Shown here piece by piece: positions 1 through 12,130 of a DNA stretch of 64,000 bases. Source of the stretch: Lumbricus rubellus. Taxonomy: Eukaryota > Annelida > Clitellata > Crassiclitellata > Lumbricidae. The translations under genes and the position numbers were made by a program. The DNA lies in assembly GCA_945859605.1 (NCBI GenBank), contig OX243824.1, positions 3,792,617-3,856,616 of the forward strand. The letters are read 5' to 3'. A model generated the notes under the pieces. The model had not been told where the DNA came from. It did no database searches and saw nothing but the letters and a program-made list of their open reading frames with translations. How positions within the stretch are numbered: the first letter of the stretch is position 1; every line of letters starts with the position of its first letter.

Positions 1-635
1 CTGAACCTACCTATTATAGTGACACAGTCATAAGCGAATTCTGACAGCTAAAACACCTTTGGAAACCGAACTACATATAACAATTTATACAAACGATTTA
101 AAGGTGTCTGACGGGATCCAAGGTCTGACGTAATTATGAGTAACTGACGTCCATTGAAAGTGAATGCAGCTGCCAATATAATAGCTATTAATTTTAGCCA
201 CACTTGAGCTTGAAACATAATGTCATGCAAAGAGGAAATGAAGTTTATATAATGCCGATAAGTATTAATCTTAGGGTGTCTAATTAGATCTTTATAGTCT
301 AAACCAGATTACGGGTAACTGCTGTCAATGCAGAGAAAAATGTGCATTTTTATGCATCTTTTCATCAAAATGTTCTGCTCAATTTCATCCGAAATTATTT
401 AACTACTAGTCCTAAAACTTATGATCACGCCACTAGGCAATGGTAGGCAAGCTAATTTCTACCGCGGTGAATAGGCACGTTTATAAATTAATGTGCATGC
501 TTGCTAGTATTGCAGCTATCATTTAAGTCAATTAGGCGAATTTAATTTATTTTTGCATTTCTTCGCATTTGAAATCTTCTACGCAAACCTGTTGTCAAAA
601 TGTCGATGATTTGCTTGGTCTGTACTTTAACACCT
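1..635. other. Unassigned repeat-rich stretch
   Basis: No gene recognised. The stretch holds three matches to the window-wide AAAGGTGT motif (near 51 on the minus strand, near 98 and 265 on the plus strand), which suggests it is diverged dispersed-repeat sequence. It ends at the TTAA target of the first family-A element. Confidence 0.4.
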
Positions 636-1620
636 TTAACCCTCGGGCTACCAGGGGGGGTGGTATCCACCCCCCCCCTCTAGGTTTTCCCCAAATCAAT
701 TTTTTTTCGTTAGGAATAAAATTTTGACGTTTTATGTAGCTGTAGAGGATTCATTTGCACACATTCTGAGCTAAAATGTGTGATGATATACCATACCATT
801 CAAAAGTTATACCCGATATACCCGAGGCACCAAGGGGGGTGGATACCACCCCCCCTTAGATTATCGGCTGTATCTTATCCGTCCTTTGACATGAAGAGAC
901 ACCAATGACACCGTTCTGTAGAGGGAATGTGGGGCTACATTCTGGTGGTCACGGAGTTGTCTTTTGACAACCGTAAGTGCTCAAAATAAATTAAAATATA
1001 AATAAGGTGTTTTATTTTCTTACAATTTTCATGTTTTTCCTATTAAAAATTATTCATAATTTATTTTTTAAGAGAAATAAATTATGTCATTCTATAGAGG
1101 GCATTTAGGGCTATTTTTTGATACCAATTAATTTGACATTTGATGACCGGAAGTGCTCAAAATAAATTTAAATGTGTGAAAATGTTGGGTTTTTTTTACA
1201 ACGCAAACCGATAAGTCTGCGTAAACGTTTTTCAGCATGTTTTACATGTTTTTTCTCTTTTTATTGTAACTAAAACTAACTTATTACTAGTTTTTATAGT
1301 TGAATATTGGACTTTATTATATGTAAACTATTTTTAATTAAATAAATTATGTTAAAACACACAGAATCTAATATTTTGCTTATGCGAAAGTATACATTTT
1401 GTGGAATCGACGGGTGCCTACGGAAAAAAATTCATAACTGCGGGTGCTTTCATATATTTTAAACCTAAATATACCATTTTGTGCAGAAATGAATGCTGAA
1501 TCCATAGGTGTATTACAAGTTATGATATCTCAAACCAAACCCAAAATCCAGGAGGGGGTGGTAACCACCCCCCCCTTGGTAGTCAGTGTTACAAAAATAG
1601 CGTGGTAGCCTGAGGGTTAA
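636..1620 (+). mobile_element. TTAA-flanked piggyBac-type element, family A copy 1
   Basis: Flanked by TTAA at 636-639 and 1617-1620. The termini read CCCTCGGGCTACCA on the left and, inward from the right, CCCTCAGGCTACCACGC. The left motif is followed at once by a G-run palindrome centred on GGTGGTATCCACC; the right palindrome, GGTGGTAACCACC, lies farther in, after a second CTACCA. A third palindrome (GGTGGATACCACC) sits near 838-850. There is no transposase-sized reading frame, so this is a non-autonomous element. TTAA duplication and CCC-type ends are known marks of the piggyBac superfamily. Near-identical copies lie at 39461, 41445 (reversed) and 48866, with truncated copies at 24533 and 53964. 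Confidence 0.85.
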
Positions 1621-1866
1621 TATGCTGCAATGACGTTAACCTCGCAAGTAGATACTGATCGTGAGTATGATAGCCGTTATAGGCACAGTGTAGGAAGACA
1701 TTTAAAGGTGTCCGATATTGTGCACTTTTTGTCACTTTGACTGAGTTAATATTGTAAAAAAATTGAAACCTCGGTTTGTTCCTGAATTATTTGGTTCATC
1801 CCAGTCTACCAAAAATCTTGAATTTAGGTAGGTGAGTTGGACCAGAAAGATAAACCCAGGGCTTTT

Positions 1867-2040
1867 CTAACGTGCAGTTGCACGCAAAATATGCAGTTCT
1901 AAATGGATTCGTGCAGTTGTAAAAGCACTTCTATACAGTCAAAAGTAGCAAAAAATGGTCATTGTTCTCCGATTGGAAGTAATTTTCCATGGAGAACGGG
2001 AAAGGAAAGAAGGGGTTGTGCAGTTCTAAAATTCCTTTAA
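1867..2040 (+). repeat. Dispersed GTGCAG-rich repeat
   Basis: This segment begins with ACGTGCAGTTGCACGC and contains repeated GTGCAGTT words, a GGAAGTAATTTTCCATGG core and an AAAGGAAAGAAG stretch. A clear second copy lies at 49920-50105, and shorter pieces near 12072-12120 and 33830-33870. It is non-coding and probably an unclassified transposon fragment. It runs directly into the twin palindromes at 2037. Confidence 0.6.
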
Positions 2041-2139
2041 AACAGTCCTGTATAAACATGTGATCACTAATCATATGTTTATACAGGACTGTTTTAAATT
2101 TTTCAGAATACTAATCATTGATTAGTATTCTGAAAAATT
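2037..2139. repeat. Two back-to-back perfect palindromes
   Basis: First palindrome: 23-bp arms at 2037-2059 and 2075-2097 (arm begins TTAAAACAGTCCTG) with a 15-nt loop. Second: 21-bp arms at 2097-2117 and 2119-2139 (arm begins AATTTTTCAGAATAC) with a single-base spacer. They abut and share base 2097. Both arms are mismatch-free, so they are either young or kept by gene conversion. They could extrude as a double cruciform. No terminator or gene context is visible. Confidence 0.9.
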
Positions 2140-2233
2140 CAACGCTTTTCGCCATACAGTTCTGCGTGCGTGCCAATGTTGATTTTGCCGCTTCACACCT
2201 TACCCTCATCGTCTTGCTCGGGACTGCTACCAT

Positions 2234-2370
2234 CAGTGGCGGCGCCAGGATGTCAGTTTTTGAGGGGGCTGAACTTTCGTCGGAAAATGTTCCATTTTTC
2301 ACCGCCAAAAGTTCTGACGACCTTTTTTAAGTCATCTGGTCAAAATCTGGTCTGACAATGTCGTCAGGGT
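2234..2370 (+). mobile_element. hAT left-end fragment
   Basis: Begins CAGTGGCGGCGCCAGG, the same terminal repeat as the complete hAT element at 31449-34182. It continues with the GGGGGCTGAACTTTCGTCGG and CTGACGACCTTTTTTAAG words also seen in the hAT-type MITE at 51336. No matching right end was found, so this is a truncated copy. Confidence 0.7.
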
Positions 2371-2654
2371 CTCGAAAAATTTATCTTCGACAGCCATGCT
2401 GTATCAAGTAGGAAATTAAACTGAGTGTCATCCACGCGATCGAGTTCGAGCCTCACACAGAGTGTTTATAAAAGTTTCTGTTGGCTGCCATTGGCGCTTT
2501 GCTGTTGCGTTGCTTGACTCGGGTTCTGCTGAAAATAGGAACTGGGGATACATGGGTATACCTTGGATGTTATGCTCACGGTTTGCCAAAACTGCGAAAG
2601 ATTAAGTAGTGTATATATATATATATATATATATTCATTCATTCATTCATTCAG

Positions 2655-2905
2655 CTGCTCAAGCGGTACTTATTGTTCCACGCTCTCGGACTGCAATCAG
2701 GCAGCGCCGTGCTTTCTCCGTGGCTGGTCCTGCGACCTGGAATGAGCTCCCTGTTATCCTTCGTCAAATAACTATTAGCCTTTCTACTTCTACTTCATTT
2801 CTTTCTCTTCTCAAGGCTGTCTTATTCGACCGGGGTTGGACTGGGAGCGCTCCTGAGTAGTAACCTTGAAGGAGCGCTATATCAAATTTTCAGTAAATAA
2901 ATAAA
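2655..2905 (+). pseudogene. L2/CR1-like LINE 3' end
   Basis: One frame reads RRAFSVAGPATWNELP, then LLKAVLF, and stops at 2858-2860. The pattern SVAG..WN.LP followed by a K.LF block is characteristic of the extreme C-terminus of CR1/L2-type LINE ORF2 proteins. The stop lies inside a tail with GGGAGCGCTCCTGAGTAG and GGAGCGCTATATC, followed by AAAT/AAT simple repeat. Everything upstream of the last ~70 codons is missing, as in a 5'-truncated insertion. The same tail recurs at 45538 and at the 3' ends of the SINEs. Confidence 0.75.
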
Positions 2906-3249
2906 TAAATAATAATAATAAATATATATATTATTTGCGTTTATTTCAGTTCAATCGTCAGAATACAGAGACAAGTCATGTTGTAAATAAAAAAAATTAC
3001 TATTATTTTAGATGGGCGGACGTCATTGGCTCTGCATGGAAGCATAAAACGTCGCTGAAGCCGTGAACATCGTGAATAATGTTGCGTTCAATTATACACA
3101 CCCGTTATAGGCTTTTAGCGTTATCTACATACGTCCATCGCTCCTAAAAAAATTAATTGACCTGATGTTCAGGGTTTTTAAAATCGGGTAGACGAATAAA
3201 AACGAATCCTATAATTGCTACAAACCAAACAGTTGCTTAAAATTGGGCT
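2906..3249. other. Unassigned non-coding stretch
   Basis: AT-rich sequence after the LINE tail. I see no gene, splice signals or clear repeat boundary in it. Confidence 0.3.
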
Positions 3250-3900
3250 TCTTATTGCAAAGTCAATTTATCTTCGACAGCCAAGTCGGAAATTGACCAA
3301 GTAGTGGCTCTCAATGGTCAGTGCAAAGCTTCCTTCTGTTCGTACTGTATGAATGAAGCTTTGTCTGCTATGGTCGCTTGCAGTGGTTTGGTTATGCTTT
3401 CCTTTAGAGTTGCTTCAAAACAATGGGGGCGATACCATCATCCTCTCAAAGACTCAAACCAAACTTTAAAGCTGTTCTTTTTTATTCCTTGAGTCATGAG
3501 CTCCTCGAAGGGGCGCAATCAAAATTCTCGAATCACTAAAGAGCAAACAAATACAACGAAAATTCTGTTGTTTTCACCGTTTTAAAAATGCCAGGAACTC
3601 AAATTTCCGACGGAGAAGAAGGCATTCAGAGTTTAACGACAGCTTATAAACAACTGTACAGAGGCCATTGCTGTCGGAAAATAATTTCTTCGGTTTATTT
3701 TTTCCAGCCTGGTCAACGCGCAATATTATACCGACGGAACAGTAATATGACAAATATAGGTCAGGGAATACACCAATTAAAGGTGTTTTGGGCGCTTCTC
3801 ATATATTGTAGTATTAAATCAGTTACCGCCATGATGTGTTCCCTTTTGTTGCACATTGAGCAATATTATGTTCGTGTTATTTACTAGAAGAGAAGTACAT
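3250..3900 (+). repeat. Dispersed repeat, pair with 9600-10140
   Basis: Shared blocks with 9600-10140 include GAGCTCCTCGAAGGGGCGC / GAAGCTCCTCGAAAGGGCGC, the following interrupted ATTCTGTTGTTTTCA / ATTCTGTCGTTTTCA segment, and a AAAGGTGTTTnGGCGCTT segment. The two are clearly homologous but diverged. An open frame at 3588-3887 lies inside the repeat and shows no recognisable domain, so I do not call it a gene. Confidence 0.6.
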
Positions 3901-5135
3901 GAAGCTGAAAGAAATAAGAGCGAAAATAGGAAAATATAAATAATGGGATCAGAAATTTGATTTAACTTGGGTCTGCGGAATTTTTATTTTCATTAATAAT
4001 TTCGTTTTTTGAAAATATGAAAATTTAAATATCGACTAATTATTGACTGATCAATTGATTATCGATTAATTTGCATTTTAAATAATCGAATTCAATCGAT
4101 TAATCGCGGTTTATTTTAGAGATTAACCGATTAAAATCATTTAAATCAGCACCAGAAGAAGTTTGCTACTTTGCATTTTTGGTTGTCTATTAAAGATTGT
4201 TCTTGCATACCTATTTAGTGAACAATCTTGAAGGGGCGCTATATCAAATTACTAGTAAATAAGTAAATAAATAAATAAGTGAATACAGCTCTCCTTAGAC
4301 ACCTTAAAATTAAGTATTACAGGGTTATAAATAATTGAGTCAGTTTTAGTAAATGCAGATGTCTTTTCTGTAGGACAAATTCGAAGATCTTCCACATTGT
4401 AATTAACCTACAATATTTTAGAAAAAAATCACTGACAATGCCCTGGTCATCATGCCTGTCCGAATAAAAAAAGTCTTAGGGCTTGTCCATCGCATTTCCA
4501 TTGACAGTTTCCTTCAAAACATTTCATGTCGACGGCGATGTCTTTTTTTACCACTTGCTCTCCGACACCGCTCAAACACTTTCGCAATGCCAATCTAAAG
4601 CCTGTATGATGAGCGTCAATAATGGAATATTGTTATCATGCAGCGACGTTAAACTTAGGCGACGACTGCGATAATCTGTCTTAGTAAACGGTTTCTAAGT
4701 TCACAGATCTAGAAGACGGCGTGAATCTCTTCATTCGTTTATCCATTCATCTATGAAAGACTACGTCACTCCTCGCACTCAGGTAGGACAAGTTTCAAAC
4801 CTGGGTAAGGGAGCATGGCGTTACATAATCATATTTTCTGTGACGCAGTGTCGATAAGCAGCAAAGAATAGGGGGGAGGGAAATGGGCCAAGGTAACAGA
4901 TGTTTTAGACACCCTTATGACAGAGCTGACAAATTTATAATTATGAATCAGCCTAAATTAACCGTACTACTATCATTTTCTGTATGCTCACTCATTCAGC
5001 AGCTACATGTAACTGACTTCTCGTCAACACAGTCAAGTCATACGGTTTTGTGAAAGTACCCGAACATGTTACAGTACACATAGGATGGCGAGGTTTTTTG
5101 TCGATGATATTCGGTTTCCAAATGATGAAGTGTCT
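3901..5135. other. Unassigned stretch with a LINE/SINE tail
   Basis: Contains a GCGCTATATC tail with AAAT repeats near 4230-4280 (a LINE or SINE 3' end) and AAAGGTGT-type motifs near 4300 and 4908. No gene recognised. Confidence 0.35.
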
Positions 5136-5590
5136 TTAACCCTCGAGTGCCCAAGGGACCCCAGGCCTGTTTTTCCCGGATAACTTTTTAAAGGCTATGG
5201 ATCTGCATAAATGCTTTTAGGTATTTCTAGAGCAGCCATTTGGGCATAGAATGGTATATTTTGCGTGAGTATTGTCCAACCCAGCACCCCACAACCACAG
5301 CATATACTAAGGGTACCCCATGATATGCGGCTGATATTCATACAAGCGCATGGTTACTGGTCAATAACTATTATTTTAGACCAGGTGGTGCTATTGTGAT
5401 ATAATATATATCAATCGATTGCACATTTAGTTGGGATTACTTACAACTAAATTATATATATAACGATATTCCAATCCCTTCTCAAGATATTAACATGACC
5501 ACGCTGGGGTCCGCGCCAGACGTATATAGACTTTCCTTCGATAAATAACGTACGCAAGCATAACATGTGTATCACGAGATTTTTACACTA

Positions 5591-7271
5591 TTAACCCTCA
5601 TCCTACCAAGTGGGGTCCGTTCGGACCCCAAGCACATAAACTGCTGTGTAACTTTTTTGCGATAAATGATTAAGAGTCGGCATTTTATGAATTTGTCTAT
5701 AGGTCTGTCCTACATGATATGCTGTAGCTACTTTTTTGAAAAAAATTATTTTGAATTTTTAATGAATTTTTTTCTGTTGGGGTCCGAACGGACCCCAACG
5801 TGAAAAAGCTTAAGTATCAGCCTTTTAGCCAATGTAGAGCTGGATTTCTGCAACTTTGCACTACAAGATTTGGGTTCTAGGACTGTTTTTCAAAGGACAA
5901 TTTGTCAAGGTAATGTTATTTATGTGCATAACCCAAAACTATATGCATACATGTATACAAACATACACACAAACATACATACAAACATACTTGCACACAT
6001 TCATATATCACGAACGTATGTACATAAAAGCAAAACGACATGCATGCATATATGCATACTGAATACTAACATATATTCAGACATGAATACATGCAAATAT
6101 GCACACACATGCAAGCATACATACAAACATACATACATACATACAAACATACATGCATCCATTCATGCACGAATACCCGCATGTTTGATAGTTGTCTGCT
6201 CATCATGTGTGTACATGTATGTAAAATGTATATTGATGCATGTAGTTACGTATGAATGTATGTATGTTTGTATGTATGTGTGTATGTATGTATGCATGTA
6301 TGTATGCATGTATGTATGTGCGCATGAATGTATGTACGAACGTGCTTACATACATACGTACCTATATGCATACATATGTGTATTCACACATTCCTATGTG
6401 CGTACATAATGACATTCGTGCAAACATACTGATTGCATACATTCACACATACATACATACATACATACATACATACATACATAAATACATACATACATAC
6501 ATACATATATACATACATACATACATACATACATACATACATACAATACACACGTGCATACAATACATACATACTTACATAAATACATACATACATAATG
6601 TATGTATGTATTGCATGTATGTATGTATTGTATATATGTATGTATGTATGTATACATATCATACATACATACATACATACACAATGTATGTATGTATGTA
6701 TGTATGTATGTATGCAAGAAGTATGTATACATACATACATACATACATACATACATACATACATGCATACATACATACGTACGTACATACATACATGATG
6801 TATGCATGTATGTATGTATGTATCATGTATGTATGTATGTATGTATGCATGTATGTACATGTATGTATGTATGATGCATACATATATACATACATACATA
6901 CATACATACATACATACATTCAAAAACACGTACATAATATTACATATACATGCATATTATACATAGATTGTACATGCACCACTGCATGCATACATACATA
7001 CATACATACATACATACATACATACATACATACATACATACATACATACATACATACATACATACATACATACATACAAGCATACATGCATACATAGTTA
7101 CATACATTTATACAAACATGCATGCATACATGCATAGGCTACATATATACATGCAATTATATATGTGTTAGTGTGCCTATATATACAAGTATGTATGTAT
7201 ATGTGTGGGGTCCGTTCGGACCCCAGTTGGTAAACAACGTATGTAAAACGTGTTGGTAGGATGAGGGTTAA
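5591..7271 (+). mobile_element. TTAA-flanked element, family B, nested in family C
   Basis: TTAA at 5591-5594 and 7268-7271, ends CCCTCATCCTACCAAG on both sides. The palindrome GGGGTCCGTTCGGACCCC occurs at 5612-5629, in its complement form at 5779-5796, and again at 7207-7224. At the right end a second TTTACCAAC precedes the palindrome, 26 bp farther in than on the left. The interior is almost entirely an ACAT/ATGT array. The insertion used a TTAA between repeat units of the family-C host element. No transposase. Confidence 0.85.
5930..7190. repeat. Long ACAT/ATGT tetranucleotide array
   Basis: Over 1.2 kb of mostly ACAT repeats on this strand, with several switches to ATGT (near 6250-6340, 6595-6660, 6685-6730, 6797-6870), so the array contains large inverted segments that could fold. 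The long open frames here (Tyr/His/Ile/Thr or Met/Cys/Val/Tyr repeats) are products of the repeat and not genes. Confidence 0.95.
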
Positions 7272-8059
7272 TTTACACCAAGTGGTGTTATTGTGCTATA
7301 AGATACATCAATCGATTGCAAATTCATTTGGGATTACTTACAACTAAATTCTATAACGATATTCCAATCCCGTCTCAAGATATTAACATGAACACGCTGG
7401 GGTCCGCGCCGGACGTATAGGCTTTCCTTCGATGAATAACGCAAGCATGCAAGCATAACATATGTATTACGAGATTTTTACACTATTAGTTTACACCAGG
7501 TGGTGTTATTGTGCTATGAGATACATCAATCGATTGCAAATTCATTTGGGATTACACAGAACTAAATTCTATAACGATATTCCAATCCCGTCTCAAGATA
7601 TTAGCATGAAAACGCTGGGCTTCCTTTGGTAAATAACGCAAGCAAGCATAAAATGTGTATCACAAGATTTTACACTATCATTTAACACCAGGTGGTGTTA
7701 TTGTGATATAAGATATATCAATCGATTGCAAATTCATTTGGGATCACATAGAACTAAATTCTGTAACGATATTCCAATCCCTTCTCAAGTTATTAACATA
7801 AAACGCTGGGGTCCGCGCGGACCCCACCTTGGGCCTTTGTGTACCAAAAAATACTTTGGACACTCGAGTGTTAAACAGCAGATTACCAAACGACAAAGAG
7901 CGGTGGTAAAGAATCTCACACGGCCATTTTGGACGCCATCTTAGTTTTCAGAAAGAGCGCATGAAGAATTTATTTAGCAACCGTGAAGAATCTCATTCTA
8001 CTCAGAAGAATATAACCCGATCAACTCAATGGAGAAAATAATCAAGATTGATGTCATGT

Positions 8060-8945
<886 letters not shown>

Positions 8946-9182
8946 TTTGGTATAGCTCGCAATTTTATGCCAACTGTAACAATGATAATTAGCAAGAGAA
9001 CCGCTAATGATAGCCACAGCCTATGGTATGGCTCCCAATTTTATACCATTTGTAGCAACGGTAATTAATTGACAATAGAAACGTATCAATAATATTGGTT
9101 CCGGTTATGTAATGGCTTTCCATTTTAATCCATTTATAACAATGATAGTTAGCAATAGAACAGTTATTATTAACCATATGAA
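8946..9182. repeat. Three degenerate ~80-bp tandem copies
   Basis: Units start near 8946, 9024 and 9106; each has GGTATGGCTCnCAATTTTA followed by a ...AACAATGATAATTAGCAA-like stretch. The same ACAATGAcAATaAGCAAGAG block starts each unit of the large array at 25011-28345, so both belong to one dispersed family. Confidence 0.6.
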
Positions 9183-9599
9183 GTGAGACAGCTTTCAATG
9201 TGTGTCTGACAACAATTTGCAAGATGTCAATCATCAGTAATAACTACTGAAAACCGAACAATCTAAATCGACACCTTTAAATCACTACGTTTCAAGATAT
9301 AATACAATGATCGTTGCTACTCGTTATCTAAATCGAAACCTCTAAAACTCCTTCGTCCAATATTATGACTTGTCGCTGTAATAATAATCATGGCCAAAAT
9401 TTTTCCGACGGATTGTCAATTGTCATAATAATATTAAGCTATCGTTAAATTCCTCCTCCGCTTGTTATCTTATCTGAATCACCGTTCACTGATTATAATA
9501 GTGCCGCGTAGTGTCAGTTTGAAGTCATGAATATACGGATGGCGACTTCAGCGACCCTGATATACAGCCATAAGCTGTTGACACAAATAATTACTAAAG
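9183..9599. repeat. Dispersed repeat related to the 25-28 kb units
   Basis: Contains AGATGTCAATCATCAGTAATAAC and then CGACACCTTTAAATCA, in the same order as AGATATCCATCAAACAGTGATAGC and GACACCTTTAATTC in the array unit near 25100-25150. It is non-coding. Confidence 0.5.
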
Positions 9600-10140
9600 C
9601 TGTCGCTGTAAGCTTTATTATAACAGTGGTCTTCCTTTAGAGCAACTTCTAAACCATGTGGGATAGCATCATCCTTTCACACCCAACTATATAACTGTTC
9701 TTTTGTGCGCGTTTGAGTCAGAAGCTCCTCGAAAGGGCGCAATAGAAATGATCGAACCACTGAAGATCAGACGAATGCAATGAATATTCTGTCGTTTTCA
9801 GTGTCTTCAATTTGGCAGGGAGTGACCATACTGACGGAGAAGAATACATCTAATGTTTAGCCACAGTTTACTTTATGACATTATAAAGGTTGTTGTTGTC
9901 GGGAAAAAATTGTATGGCGTATAAACGGACAAATATACCGACGGAGCTATAATATAATATATATAAAACTTAAAATAAAACAAATAAAGGTGTTTGGACG
10001 CTTAGCATATCTTACAAGATTAAATTTGTTAACGCCATGATGCGTTCACTTTGACCGCACAATGATCATTATCATGATGCGGTTATTTATTGCAAGAGAC
10101 GGAGAAGAAGGCATCCAGAGTTTAACGACAGAATGTTGAA
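9600..10140 (+). repeat. Dispersed repeat, pair with 3250-3900
   Basis: Homologous to 3250-3900 (see there), including the AAAGGTGTTTGGACGCTTA block near 9985. Diverged, non-coding. Confidence 0.6.
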
Positions 10141-10980
10141 ACAACGACAGAACGAAAATAGGAAAGAATTATACTATAGGATCAGAAAAACTGATTAAAT
10201 TTGGGGCTGCGGATTTCAATGATTGACTAACTACTCGATCAAGCATTGTCACTGACAATTTTTAGTCGATTATTTTTTTGTGTGATTTCACTGAATTATC
10301 GATTAATTTGTGTTTGAGTTAACCGAACTAAATATCAATTATTCGCGTTTAAATGTTCGAGATTAATTGCCCGTTGGGCAATGTGCACTGCGCACTGCGC
10401 AGTTCTTAAATTTTATAAGTCGTGTTAGAAAGAGACGATAAAGGTGGCTGGGGCATGTTGCTCGAATGGACAAGGACCGAAGTAAGGAGAATTTATTGAT
10501 AATAATTATTACAGCCTAGCCTATTGTAGGTCTACCGTAACGCATAGCCTATTAAGACCTTTAATTTACAGGTCTACGTGGCTGCACACTGAATGAGCTC
10601 CGCTTTAAATGGCCCACATAATTTTGCAGCCTATAATAATTTGTAATCGCTTAAAACTAATTATTATTCAACGCTTTTCGTCATTGAAACCGCAATTATA
10701 ATAATGGTTGCTAATGACAACGGACGACGCTCAAAGCCCGAAGCTAGGCTTAATGGCGCCAGTATCACGTAATAATTTTAACATAGATTAGATAGGGAAC
10801 ATTCTACTTCTCCGTATTACATGTCCTTTGTTCTTCATAAATAGCTTAGATATAGCGCATTAATTAGGCAAAATTGCAATGAACAAATACAGTTAACTTC
10901 AAAGTTTCTAGTTGCTGTAATTTTTGATAAACACTCATTTTTATGAAGCTCTCGTTAGATACTTTTTTAATGCCTTCGAC
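10141..10980. other. Unassigned stretch
   Basis: No gene recognised. It leads up to the TATA box of the U2-like segment. Confidence 0.3.
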
Positions 10981-10986
10981 AGACCC

Positions 10987-10994
10987 TATATAAA
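10987..10994 (+). promoter_or_regulatory. TATA box upstream of the U2-like RNA segment
   Basis: TATATAAA lies 24-30 bp upstream of the first base that aligns with U2 snRNA (about 11018), a normal TATA-to-start distance. Whether it is used is unknown; the surrounding DNA is AT-rich and this could be chance. Confidence 0.4.
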
Positions 10995-11015
10995 GGAAAG
11001 AAACATTTTAGATGT

Positions 11016-11190
11016 TAGCGCTACTCGGCCTTTTGGCTAAGTTTAAAGTGAAACTTATGTACTCTCGGAGTAGTACAACTGCCTATGTGCTCGTGCACAG
11101 TGTAGTCATTTGTGCTCCTCTCAGAGTATATACCCTGCCGGGTCTATGGCACGAGGTAAAACTCTGTAAGCCTAGAGCAGGGCAGACCGT
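11016..11190 (+). ncRNA. U2 snRNA-like 5' segment fused to an unrelated body
   Basis: The stretch AGCGCTACTCGGCC TTTTGGCTAAG aligns with the first ~25 bases of U2 snRNA, including all of stem-loop I (CTCGGCC-TTTT-GGCTAAG). Homology continues weakly through AAGTG and then ends: the branch-site pairing GTAGTA and the U2 Sm-site context are absent. The rest can form its own hairpins (e.g. GTACTCTCGGAGTAGTAC). A CACAAACACG-rich tail follows. Options are a U2 retro-pseudogene, a U2-headed SINE, or a separate small RNA. It cannot act as a normal U2. Confidence 0.5.
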
Positions 11191-11195
11191 TTAAA

Positions 11196-11366
11196 CACGC
11201 ATACAAACACACAAACACGAACACACAAACACGAACACACAGACACTCACACATACACACAAACAAAAACACACGAACACAAACACACAAACACGTTTAA
11301 TACGGTCAATGTTTCACTTTACCCCCCCCCCCAAAAAAAAAAGAAAAAAAAGAAAAAAAAGAAAGC
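11196..11366. repeat. ACACAAACACG tail, then poly-C and poly-A/AG tracts
   Basis: A degenerate (AAACACAC)n run to about 11300, then a C-run and A-rich AAAAAAAAG repeats at 11322-11365. The first part could be the tail of the preceding U2-like unit. Confidence 0.8.
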
Positions 11367-11507
11367 TACATAGAGCGTAGATTGCGGTCGAAGGAAAGGG
11401 CGCACATCAGTTCAACAAATCTGTATTCAGTGCTGCTACATAGATTATAGACTCATAGCCCGAGTTCCTCGATTCTCCCACATCTTTACATTCATGACTG
11501 AACAACT

Positions 11508-11860
11508 TCAATCATGGCTGTATCTCTCTGCCCGTATACAATTCAAAGTTCTTGCTTCGTGTTTCAAGTCTCAATTCAAGTCAATTGGGTGTTGTCTCCG
11601 AAGTATCTTTGTGATCTCAGGCTTCGCCCCCACTCTGCCATTTCGTTGGGTCATCTTAGGTCCTCTCATCGGCTTGACAGTAAGTTTGTTCCTTTTGTTA
11701 GGAGAGCAGCAGCTTAATCAAGATGCTTTGTCTCCATAGAGAAGTCCCTCTCTACAGCATGGAATTCCGCCATCAGTTCGCTCGGTCTTTCTCTCTGGCA
11801 TCTATCCTCATCTTTCTTTCGCTCTCTTTTTTGTCGGGATACGCACGTACCCGAAGAGAG
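11508..11860 (+). pseudogene. CR1/L2-like LINE ORF2 C-terminal remnant
   Basis: Across shifting frames I read WLYLSARIQFKVL, then PKYLCDL, LRSSHRLD, VPFVRRAA and TAWNSAISSLG. This order (ARI.FKVL, P.YL.DL, LRSS..L, VP..R, WNS) is the conserved C-terminal signature of CR1/L2/Rex-type LINE proteins. At least two frameshifts separate the blocks, so it is dead. Upstream RT domain is absent. Confidence 0.65.
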
Positions 11861-11866
11861 TGCTGC

Positions 11867-12130
11867 TCAGGCATGGGCGGCTTTATCAGGGGCTACGGAA
11901 GGGTTCTGAGCCCCCCCCCCCCAAGAAGACCCAGATTAATTTTTTTACAATGTAAATGTCATCTTTTCTTGGGCTTAGCCCCACCCGCGAAAGGTCATCA
12001 CCTCAGCCCCAACAAATTCAGCCCATCCAAAAGCGGAAACCAAACTCGTCCCATGTGCTCAGTGCTTCGTTAACGTGCAGTTATACATAAAATGTGCAGC
12101 TTAGATGAATTTGCGCAGTTAGTTTAGGGG
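11867..12130. repeat. GC-run element debris and GTGCAG repeat piece
   Basis: A G/C-run segment (GAGCCCCCCCCCC ... GGGCTTAGCCCCACCC) looks like hAT-type internal sequence, but no terminal repeats were found. A short piece of the GTGCAG dispersed repeat follows at about 12072-12120. Confidence 0.4.

Larger units (their letters stand above)
5136..7874 (+). mobile_element. TTAA-flanked element, family C, with internal tandem units
   Basis: TTAA at 5136-5139 and 7871-7874. Left end CCCTCGAGTGCCCAAGGG; right end, read inward, CACTCGAGTGTCCAAAG, with a displaced GGCCCAAGGTGGGG before the palindrome GGGGTCCGCGCGGACCCC (7808-7825). The body has four copies of a ~215-bp unit (ACACCAGGTGGTGTTATTG ... 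AATCGATTGCAAATTC ... CGATATTCCAATCCC) at about 5378-5590, 7272-7487, 7488-7683 and 7684-7825. A family-B element interrupts between units 1 and 2. A shorter relative with a single unit is at 28391-28873. No transposase is present. Confidence 0.8.

Noticed and set aside
5870..7171. Several long open frames rich in Tyr/Ile/His/Thr or Met/Cys/Val
   Set aside because: They are translations of ACAT/ATGT tetranucleotide repeats in several frames and both strands, with no flanking coding signal.
11012..11194. A 60-residue open frame over the U2-like region
   Set aside because: Overlaps the RNA-like segment, and there is no protein similarity.
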